Below, piece after piece: positions 53,157 to 60,493 of a stretch of 64,000 nt of DNA (its first letter is position 1; the number at the start of each line of letters is the position of its first letter). The translations under genes and the position numbers were made by a program. Source of the DNA: SLNP01 sp964568875 (GTDB taxonomy: Bacteria > Bacteroidota > Bacteroidia > Bacteroidales > VadinHA17); NCBI GenBank assembly GCA_964568875.1, contig CAZMSH010000002.1, positions 62,001 to 126,000 on the forward strand. Direction: 5' to 3'. The notes under the pieces are model-generated. The model made no database searches. It worked only from the letters and a program-made list of their open reading frames with translations, and had not been told where the DNA came from.

Positions 53157-53906
53157 ATGAAAAAGATCGATTTTAGCTACTTTATTGAGCGGTATATCTC
53201 TGAGGAGATGAAGCCGGAAGAGAAAGCCTGGTTCGAGAAAGAACTCGAAGGTGATACTGCACTTCGCAGAGAAGTTGCTCTCAGACGCCAAACTGACGAG
53301 ATACTGAAGAAAGACGCAGACATCCTTGCACTTCGCAATAAGCTGGAAGTCATTGCAGCAGACCATAAACGCAAGAGACCGGCGGCAGCCAGGATGACAT
53401 TTACAAAATACGCAGCCGCAATTACGCTGCTGATACTCGCCGGTTCAACCATCTGGCTAAGTTCCGCCAAAATGAGTAATGAAGAGATATTTGAACAGTT
53501 CTACTCAATTGTTCCGGTAGCAGGTGAATCTGTATCGCGATCCCTGTCAATAAGTCCCGATGATGCATATCTCAAAGCCTTCAATGAATATAGGAATGGT
53601 GATTATAATAAGGCAATTTCTCTTTTTCTTCAGTACACTTCAGTAAACCAGGATAATCCTGAGATTTACATGCTGCTGGGTAACTCGTATGTTGAAACAG
53701 AGCAATTTACAGAAGCGGGAGCCAACTACAGGAAGGTAGTTGATCATAATGACAACCTCTATCTTGAGGATGCGAACTGGATGCTGGCATTATGCTACCT
53801 CAGGACAGGAGAGACTGACAAGGCCAGATTGCAGTTGTCGATGATTGCGGAATCAGACAGCAGGCATAACCGTAATGCAGCCAAGGCGCTTAGAAAGTTA
53901 AGATAA
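53157..53906 (+). CDS. Anti-sigma-like membrane protein with C-terminal TPRs
   Basis: A 249-residue protein. The N-terminal 60 residues have the pattern FIERYISEEMKPEEKAWFEKEL, found at the start of Bacteroidota anti-sigma factors (cytoplasmic). One membrane helix follows (about 82-102, YAAAITLLILAGSTIWLSS). The rest, about 140 residues, is in the periplasm and carries two or three TPRs (AFNEYRNGDYNKAISLFLQY; IYMLLGNSYVETEQFTEAGANYRKV). It could sense a peptide or the CHAT protein with its TPRs and release the sigma factor encoded at 48844. That link is an inference from type and distance. Confidence 0.75.
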   Translation: MKKIDFSYFIERYISEEMKPEEKAWFEKELEGDTALRREVALRRQTDEILKKDADILALRNKLEVIAADHKRKRPAAARMTFTKYAAAITLLILAGSTIWLSSAKMSNEEIFEQFYSIVPVAGESVSRSLSISPDDAYLKAFNEYRNGDYNKAISLFLQYTSVNQDNPEIYMLLGNSYVETEQFTEAGANYRKVVDHNDNLYLEDANWMLALCYLRTGETDKARLQLSMIAESDSRHNRNAAKALRKLR

Positions 53907-53947
53907 TTGACTCCTGTTGTTTAATAATTGATATGAACTAAGTAGAT

Positions 53948-54781
53948 ATGTTTGATATGTCTGGCGCACAGAGAGAGAAGGAGACAGTTGCAGGGGGCAA
54001 AATTGGTGAAGGACAGATTCAAACCGGCAATGGCCTGAATATGCTGAATAATCCTGAAATACTGACCGGAATGTCTCATGAGATGAGAACCCATATGAAT
54101 GCTATCGTTGCATTCTCGTTTCTCATGAACAACAATGAGAGCGGTGAGGAGGAAAGGAAGGAGTTCAGCAACTACATTATCAACTCATGTGAACAACTAT
54201 TGGTTCTCTTCGATAATTTCCTTGACTCAGCAATAATTGATACGGGTAATTCAATTAATGACCTGAGGAAATGCGATCTAAATGATCTTATCATGGATCA
54301 GATGTCTGACTTGCGTACTCTGATGACCCGCTATGACAATAAAGCGGTGGAGCTTATTCTTGATGACAAGTGTATTAAACCAGGGAGTGTCTATATTGAC
54401 ATCAATAAAGTCTCCAGGGTAATTCGTAATCTTTTCCAGAACGCACTTGAATCTACGAATAACGGATATATACGCATAGGCTACAATATTGATAGTGATA
54501 AGATTACCTTTCATGTACTAGATTCGGGACAGGGTTTTCAGAATAGTAACAAGTTCATTAATTCCCGGATCGAGGACAATCTTAACGGCAATGCCGTAGA
54601 CACCAAGGCAGCAGTAAACCTTATTCTGGCCAGAAAGCTGGTGGCCCTGATGCAGGGTAAGATCTGGGTTGAAAAAAACGGTGTCACCGGTACAGGCGCA
54701 TATTTTTCATTGCCATTAAAGGAGCAATTATCAACAAACGGCACAGGTAAACGCGAAATCAGAACCCGAATGGCCATCTGA
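53948..54781 (+). CDS. Soluble sensor-less histidine kinase
   Basis: A 277-residue cytoplasmic kinase with no membrane helix. The dimerisation helix carries the phospho-acceptor His44 in GMSHEMRTHMNAI. The ATPase domain has the N-box (NLFQNALEST, Asn165), G1 (DSGQG, 192-196) and a C-terminal GTGAYFSLPL block. Only about 35 residues of glycine-rich sequence precede the H-box and no sensor domain is present. No response regulator is near, so the partner is elsewhere. It follows the anti-sigma-like gene by 41 bases and ends at a strong terminator. Confidence 0.85.
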   Translation: MFDMSGAQREKETVAGGKIGEGQIQTGNGLNMLNNPEILTGMSHEMRTHMNAIVAFSFLMNNNESGEEERKEFSNYIINSCEQLLVLFDNFLDSAIIDTGNSINDLRKCDLNDLIMDQMSDLRTLMTRYDNKAVELILDDKCIKPGSVYIDINKVSRVIRNLFQNALESTNNGYIRIGYNIDSDKITFHVLDSGQGFQNSNKFINSRIEDNLNGNAVDTKAAVNLILARKLVALMQGKIWVEKNGVTGTGAYFSLPLKEQLSTNGTGKREIRTRMAI

Positions 54782-54830
54782 TAGTAGTTATAAAGTCATA
54801 CCCAGTCTGCTAACTTTTTTGTGCAGCTTA

Positions 54831-54869
54831 TTCAGGTCCACCCTCCCGGGTGGCCCTGAATTATTTTTT
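54831..54869 (+). terminator. Rho-independent terminator of the peptide/anti-sigma/kinase genes
   Basis: A 13-base stem with one mismatch (54831-54843 with 54848-54860), loop TCCC, followed by TTATTTTTT (54861-54869). It ends the plus-strand transcript and overlaps the stop codon of the convergent PorE-like gene. Confidence 0.85.
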
Positions 54870-56810
54870 GATATCGACTATCTTAACCTCAGTTCTTCTG
54901 TTTAGCCTTCTGCCTTCAGATGTGGTGTTATCGTCAACAGGTTGTGACTTGCCATACCCTTTATACGACAGCCGCGAAGGATCAATACCTCTTTCTGTAA
55001 GGTATCTAACCACTGCCAGAGCCCGTTTCTCGGAAAGAGCCTGATTGAGTTCATCTGATCCGGTATCATCAGTATGGCCGCCTATTTCAACCTTCAGACC
55101 TTTGTTTTCGGTAAGTAGCCTTACCAGCTTCCCTAGCTCCGGCATTGAATTTTTTAACAGCTCTGAACTGTTAATATTGAACAGCACGTTGTACAATACC
55201 AGCTTTTCTCCCGGCCTTATCAGATTCAGGTAGATATCTTTAACCAGGGGTCTGAACTCTGTATATTCATCTTCAAAAGGGAAATTCTCGGAGTAGAACA
55301 GATATCCTTCCGCTGACACATTCAGCCCATATGCAAACCCGGATGGAAGACATACCAGAAACTGTCCGTCGTCAGTGGTGAGTGCCCGGTAGATAATCTC
55401 GCCGGTAGTCAGATTAACAAGTTCAAACCTGGACTTTAGTCGCCTGCGTGTATCGTAATCGTATACACGGCCTCTGAGGTATGATACCTTCTCAGGTCTT
55501 ACCTCCTCATGGAGGTCGAAGCTGAATATGTCCTTTTGACGTGTCGCAGTGGTTGCAGATGAGTAATAGGCCCTGTACCCGTTTGATTCTATTGCCAGTC
55601 CCATCTCGTCGTTGTGTGTATTTATAGGATATCCGATATTAATTGGTTCACTCCATTCACCATTATCCGACATCCTGCTCATATAGATATCGAAGCCACC
55701 CATATTAGGCTTACCGTCAGAGGAGAAATAGAGTGTCTTACCATCGAAGTGTATGAAAGGAGTAACCTCGTCTCCAGGAGTATTGATAACATCACCGGCA
55801 TTTTCAGGCTCCCTCCAGTTACCGTCATCTCCCATCTTAGATATCCAGATATCAAGTCCACCGAAACCGCCGGGTCTGTTACTTACAAAGAAGAGTGTTT
55901 TACCGTCAGCGCTGACAGATGGCTGAGACTCCCAATAGGGAGTATTCACAGGTTTGCCAACATTAACAGGTACCGACCAGTTGTTGCCGTCAAAAGAAGA
56001 ATAGTAAATATCACATCTTCCAAGACCGTCTGGTCGGTCGCAGGCGGTGAAATACATAAAAGTACCCCCGGCTCCTATCGTCTGAGCCCCCTCATTACCC
56101 CGCGTATTGAGTGGCGATCCTGCACTGACGGCCCTTGTCCATGTACCATCATTCTTTTTGTAGCTGACGTAAAAATCCTCCTGCTTCATACCTGAGAAAT
56201 AGTCATTCCCCCCTGTTTCAATTTCCCTGGTGAACATAAGCGTGTTACCATCAGCAGTGATTGCAGGAGAATACTCATTGAACCTGGTATTTATGGAATC
56301 TCCCATATTAACCGGATTAAAAGCAACAGGATCGGCTACAGCCTCTATTGCATAGAGGCAGTTTTCAATCAGCAGTGCCGCCTCGGCACGTAACTTCTCC
56401 GATCCCTCTCCTGTCTCCAGAAATAACCTTAAGCTCTCCATAGCTGCCTCGTATTGTCCTGTTTTGAACTCTGAAACACCAAGATAGTACCAGCCGAGCT
56501 TGTAATCATGTTTATTAATTTGCAGTGCCCTGCGGTAATTTTCAACAGCAGTTTCAAACATACGGCGGTCATAACTTATTTCTGCGAGAAGTATATATGC
56601 TTCGTAGAAACCATCATCAATACTTATGGCTTCCCTAAGGCGCTCTTCAGCAGACCTGTAGTCATAAAATTCGTAAGCCCTCTTTGCTTCAGTAAATGCC
56701 CTTAATGCCCTTTGTGACCTGGTATGATAAGTCTGTCCCCAAACACATAAGAACGGGCCCATAAAAACAACGAGCAGTATAACCACCAGATATTTCTTGA
56801 CCTGCCTCAT
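54861..56810 (-). CDS. PorE-like OmpA protein (TPR, propeller, CRD, OmpA)
   Basis: A 649-residue exported protein. A signal peptide is followed by TPRs (about 25-150), a PD40/WD40-like propeller (about 170-430, repeated PVNTPYWESQPSVSADGKTLFF units), a carboxypeptidase-regulatory-like domain (about 440-520) and a C-terminal OmpA domain (GGHTDDTGSDELNQALSEKRA). This order is that of PorE, a peptidoglycan-linked part of the type IX secretion system. The ATG at 56810 is chosen because an earlier frame start overlaps queE. It lies two bases after the queE stop. No other T9SS gene is adjacent. Confidence 0.85.
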   Translation of the reverse strand: MRQVKKYLVVILLVVFMGPFLCVWGQTYHTRSQRALRAFTEAKRAYEFYDYRSAEERLREAISIDDGFYEAYILLAEISYDRRMFETAVENYRRALQINKHDYKLGWYYLGVSEFKTGQYEAAMESLRLFLETGEGSEKLRAEAALLIENCLYAIEAVADPVAFNPVNMGDSINTRFNEYSPAITADGNTLMFTREIETGGNDYFSGMKQEDFYVSYKKNDGTWTRAVSAGSPLNTRGNEGAQTIGAGGTFMYFTACDRPDGLGRCDIYYSSFDGNNWSVPVNVGKPVNTPYWESQPSVSADGKTLFFVSNRPGGFGGLDIWISKMGDDGNWREPENAGDVINTPGDEVTPFIHFDGKTLYFSSDGKPNMGGFDIYMSRMSDNGEWSEPINIGYPINTHNDEMGLAIESNGYRAYYSSATTATRQKDIFSFDLHEEVRPEKVSYLRGRVYDYDTRRRLKSRFELVNLTTGEIIYRALTTDDGQFLVCLPSGFAYGLNVSAEGYLFYSENFPFEDEYTEFRPLVKDIYLNLIRPGEKLVLYNVLFNINSSELLKNSMPELGKLVRLLTENKGLKVEIGGHTDDTGSDELNQALSEKRALAVVRYLTERGIDPSRLSYKGYGKSQPVDDNTTSEGRRLNRRTEVKIVDIKK

Positions 56811-56812
56811 TG

Positions 56813-57439
56813 TCAGGGTATTTTCATGTACTTGTGCGCCTGGAGCGATATCATCCATTTAGTATTCCTCTTGACGTATTCCACAATCTCTGGTATCATG
56901 GTTTCACTAACGCTCCACTCGGGCTGAAGATAAAGCAAGCATTCTCTTTTCACTTGTCGGCTCTGTTCCTCTGCCCAGAGAAAGTCAGATTCATCACTCA
57001 CAACAACCTTCAATTCGTGTGCCATTTCAATTACCGGAGGAACCGGAGGCATGTTCTTCTTTGGAGAGAGACATATCCAGTCCCATTCGCCAGATAACTG
57101 ATAAGCGCCGGAAGTTTCGAGGAAAGTCATTATTCTATTGCGTTTGAATAATGAACATAACAGATTGAGATTCCACATAAGCGGCTCTCCCCCGGTAACA
57201 ACCACAGAGTCGGCGCCTGAAGCCAAAACTCTTCTGACAATCTCTTCGGAATCTGTAACTGGATGAATCTCAGGGTTCCAGGAAAAGCGTGTATCACACC
57301 AGCTGCATCCTACATCACACCCGCCTATCCTGACGAAATAGGCAGCCTTGCCTGTATGATACCCCTCTCCCTGTACTGTGTAGAAATCCTCCACCAACGG
57401 AAGTGCCTTGCCATCACCAGGTAGTTCATTTCTTTTCAA
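56813..57439 (-). CDS. queE: QueE, 7-carboxy-7-deazaguanine synthase
   Basis: A 208-residue radical SAM enzyme. The cluster cysteines are Cys41, Cys45 and Cys48 in GGCDVGCSWCDTRFSW, and FYTVQGEGYHTGKAAYF is the usual N terminus. VVVTGGEPLMW is the conserved GGEP motif. QueE makes CDG on the way to queuosine and preQ0. The start is TTG at 57439, which keeps the conserved N terminus. It is followed two bases later by the PorE-like gene. No queC or queD is in the window. Confidence 0.93.
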   Translation of the reverse strand: MKRNELPGDGKALPLVEDFYTVQGEGYHTGKAAYFVRIGGCDVGCSWCDTRFSWNPEIHPVTDSEEIVRRVLASGADSVVVTGGEPLMWNLNLLCSLFKRNRIMTFLETSGAYQLSGEWDWICLSPKKNMPPVPPVIEMAHELKVVVSDESDFLWAEEQSRQVKRECLLYLQPEWSVSETMIPEIVEYVKRNTKWMISLQAHKYMKIP

Positions 57440-57467
57440 TTGGCAGTCATCAGTTTATACAAATGTA

Positions 57468-58568
57468 TCACTTTATTCCGAGCCCCATCACCATCCTTTC
57501 GAACAATTCGGTGTTTTGCATTATGCCGCTGAATTTCTCAGCACCGGGTCCGTAGGCAAATACCGGGACCATTACAGCTGTATGCCCTGTAGTCGGCCAT
57601 ATGACTTCAACTCTTCTCTCACTCAGGCTTCCACCTGTAAGTGCCATTCCCCCGGTTTCATGATCAGCCGTAACAATAACGAGAGTGTTCCCGTCATCGG
57701 CAGCAAAAGCCAAAGCTTCACCAACTGCCTCATCCAGATCAAGAGTCTCCTGGATATTATATTCAGTATCACTGTCATGTCCTGCCCAGTCAATCATTGA
57801 GGCTTCAACCATCATAAAGAAACCCTTGTCATTCTCCCCGGAAGAGAGAATATCAATTGCTTTTCTGGTCATCGCAGCCAGAGATATTGGTCTGCCCTCC
57901 CCTGCTGTGGGCAGGTGACTCTCACTGAACAGGCCGGCAACCTTTCCTTCTGTTACTACTTCCAGTTCGTCAGGAGTTGTAACCACAGTGTAACCCATCG
58001 CTTTAAGACTGTCTACTAGGTTTCTGCCGTCTCTTCTGCTATTGAAATACCTCAGTCCCCCGCCCATGAAAAGGTCAACGGTGCCGTTAAGGAAGGCAAG
58101 TGCAATATCCTCCTGGTGATTTCTTGACACAACGTGAGCCACAAAAGCAGCCGGTGTAGCATGAGTTACAGAACTTGTGCTGAGAATGCCTGTTGCCAGT
58201 CCGTTCCTCGACGCTATTTCTGTAATATTATGAACCACAATACTATCCTGGTTCATGCCAATCATGCCATTACGTGTCTTTACTCCCGTAGCGATTGCGG
58301 TGCCTGAAGCCCCGGAATCGGTTACATAGTCGTCATATGAAGATGTCATGGTAAGGCCAGCAACAGGCATTCCCTCAATATGCAGTGGGGCTCCTGCTAC
58401 AGAAATGGCAGCAGTCAGCTGTGCAACGCCCATACCATCACCAATAAATAATATGATATTCTTCGGTTGGCTGGCAGTATAGTTTTCATCTTTTGTTGCC
58501 AGACATGACACAGCTACTATCACAGCCATCAAGACAGCCGCCATCAATAATACTCGTGATCTTTTCAT
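57468..58568 (-). CDS. Alkaline phosphatase (PhoA family), exported lipoprotein
   Basis: A 366-residue enzyme with a lipoprotein signal (AVSC). The metal site GDGMGVAQ, the nucleophile serine in DSGASGTAIATG and the HETGGMAL histidine motif identify alkaline phosphatase. It is on the short side of the family and lacks large insertions. It lies 65 bases downstream of the 5'-nucleotidase gene in the same direction, and the two could release and recover phosphate from nucleotides. Confidence 0.92.
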   Translation of the reverse strand: MKRSRVLLMAAVLMAVIVAVSCLATKDENYTASQPKNIILFIGDGMGVAQLTAAISVAGAPLHIEGMPVAGLTMTSSYDDYVTDSGASGTAIATGVKTRNGMIGMNQDSIVVHNITEIASRNGLATGILSTSSVTHATPAAFVAHVVSRNHQEDIALAFLNGTVDLFMGGGLRYFNSRRDGRNLVDSLKAMGYTVVTTPDELEVVTEGKVAGLFSESHLPTAGEGRPISLAAMTRKAIDILSSGENDKGFFMMVEASMIDWAGHDSDTEYNIQETLDLDEAVGEALAFAADDGNTLVIVTADHETGGMALTGGSLSERRVEVIWPTTGHTAVMVPVFAYGPGAEKFSGIMQNTELFERMVMGLGIK

Positions 58569-58633
58569 TCTATAAATGGTTTTTAATTAATTCATTTGCT
58601 TTATTATATATCTAACTCTTTTCATATTAATGA

Positions 58634-60376
58634 CTACTTGTCACCATAAACCATGGGCCACTCTCTTTCGACAGCCATGGCAGCCTGCTTCTCAGGTATT
58701 ACTTTCCAGTTTGACAAAACCGCGGGTCTGAGTTCTCCTTTATCCTCAATCCATTCAATCATATAGAACCTGAGATCTCTGTCGGTAGAATAAACGAGTC
58801 TTTCCAGCGCCTCTTCAGCTGAAAGCCCGGCACCATATCTTATATGTCCACCGCCTCCGCTACCCCGGTAACTGTTTATTGCTACACTATACAATGAATC
58901 AGGATGGAAAGGCCGGCCGTCAGACAGAGATATGATATCAACCCTGTCTCCGGGTTCTTTGGTAATATTAACTGTATATTCTATCCCGGCAGCAGAATCG
59001 AAATTGTAAACAGGCTGCGATAGTCGTAATCTGCCATTTGTAACAACCGGTTTTCCGTCATCTCCTCTTCGGTAATTCAGCATATAATTATCATCGGGCG
59101 TCATGGTATTGAACCATCCCTCGACCGAGTGCTCCATAAATCCGTCAATCTCGCTTCCGCTAAGATGCATTGTATACAGCATATTCTCAAAACGGTAGAG
59201 TTTGAACATATCTGCTACCAGTACGGGTCCGGGACCGATACTCACATCAAAAGAGAGCGGAGCTGCAAATGATATGTCTGCACCCGTTAAACCCATCTGA
59301 ACAGTATGTATCATTCCTGTAAAGGCCGACGGGCCGAAAACAGCATCACGGGAAGAGATTTCCTCCGGAGCTTCTCCTATCTTCCTGGACACAAAACTCT
59401 TTACATCTTCAAACTGAACTGCAAACCTGCTTTCAAATTCCTGGTCGGAATTTATCCCGGCTGTCTCAATCAGGCTGCCCTCAAACCTGAATCCTTTTTC
59501 AGAGCCCTTTTCCCTGTAAACGTCCACTCTTGCAATATTGGCTGCCCTGCTTCCTGCATTCAAGATAAGGACAGTATCACCGAACTTGTTAACATATCTT
59601 GTGTTCATGCGTGAATGATCATGACCGGTGAATACAACATCAAAACCCTGTACATTATATACAACAGCATTTGATGAATTGCCCGGCAGAGGAGTCTCAG
59701 CATCATCATTCCAGCCTGAATGAAAAAGACCTACAATGATGTCGGGATTTCTTTGCTTTATCTCTTCCATCCATTTTGAAGCTGTCTCCGTCATGTTTTC
59801 GAATCTCATTCCTGAGTAGAGAACCGGTGGGAGCCAATTGGGAACAGATGGAGTAATAAGGCCCAAAACTGCAATTTTCAGGCCTCCCTTTCTGATTATC
59901 GTATAGGGCTCAAAGTAGGGAGCGCCGCTTTCAACAGATACAGCATTTGCTGCGAGCATCGGGAAATTGTACTGCTCTCTTATTCTGTCATAAACAGGAT
60001 GTCCGGCTTCTATATCATGATTACCTACTGTGGCAGCATCATAATTAAGATAATTAAGCATCTCTGCACAAAGGTGAACCGATACCGTGTCGATGAAGTT
60101 ATAGTAGTAGACCTCAGGCTGCCCCTGCAGTATGTCCCCGTTGTCAAGCAGAACTGTTTTGCTTCCTGATTCTCTCTGCTCTTTTACATATTGTGATACC
60201 GAAGCAAGAGAATAAGGAGCAGGACGCTGATTGATGAAGTCGTACGGGAAAAAAGTTCCGTGGATGTCTGTGGTTCCCAGTAAAACCACCAAAGGTTCAT
60301 CACTTTTTCTACAAGAACTGCAGAAGATAAGCAGCATCAATAATAGTGTTGAAGTACTTCTCAGAATAATCTTCAT
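58634..60376 (-). CDS. 5'-nucleotidase/2',3'-cyclic phosphodiesterase (metallophosphatase), lipoprotein
   Basis: A 580-residue protein with a lipoprotein signal (CSSC). The metallophosphatase domain (about 25-320) carries TTDIHGTF, GNHDIEAGHPVYD and FTGHDHSRM. The C-terminal 5'-nucleotidase domain (about 340-560) has GADISFAAP and NSYRGSGGGG. It would hydrolyse nucleotides or cyclic nucleotides in the periplasm or at the surface. An upstream TTG in frame lies in the promoter, so the ATG at 60376 is used. Confidence 0.9.
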   Translation of the reverse strand: MKIILRSTSTLLLMLLIFCSSCRKSDEPLVVLLGTTDIHGTFFPYDFINQRPAPYSLASVSQYVKEQRESGSKTVLLDNGDILQGQPEVYYYNFIDTVSVHLCAEMLNYLNYDAATVGNHDIEAGHPVYDRIREQYNFPMLAANAVSVESGAPYFEPYTIIRKGGLKIAVLGLITPSVPNWLPPVLYSGMRFENMTETASKWMEEIKQRNPDIIVGLFHSGWNDDAETPLPGNSSNAVVYNVQGFDVVFTGHDHSRMNTRYVNKFGDTVLILNAGSRAANIARVDVYREKGSEKGFRFEGSLIETAGINSDQEFESRFAVQFEDVKSFVSRKIGEAPEEISSRDAVFGPSAFTGMIHTVQMGLTGADISFAAPLSFDVSIGPGPVLVADMFKLYRFENMLYTMHLSGSEIDGFMEHSVEGWFNTMTPDDNYMLNYRRGDDGKPVVTNGRLRLSQPVYNFDSAAGIEYTVNITKEPGDRVDIISLSDGRPFHPDSLYSVAINSYRGSGGGGHIRYGAGLSAEEALERLVYSTDRDLRFYMIEWIEDKGELRPAVLSNWKVIPEKQAAMAVEREWPMVYGDK

Positions 60377-60394
60377 GAAATTAATTTTTTTTGC

Positions 60395-60402
60395 CAAAAA
60401 TA
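60395..60402 (-). promoter_or_regulatory. Bacteroidota -7 box (TATTTTTG) for the 5'-nucleotidase gene
   Basis: On the minus strand TATTTTTG ends 18 bases before the ATG at 60376, which excludes the upstream TTG. No well-spaced -33 element was found. Confidence 0.5.
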
Positions 60403-60493
60403 GTCACACCGACGCTATATATTAACACGATATTGGTTTTTTTGTTGTTAATAAATCATTAATTTGTTGCTTGTTAATTAATGCTATCTTAAT

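Noticed and set aside
55614..56195. A 193-codon plus-strand frame
   Set aside because: It is antisense to the repetitive propeller region of the PorE-like gene, which explains its length.
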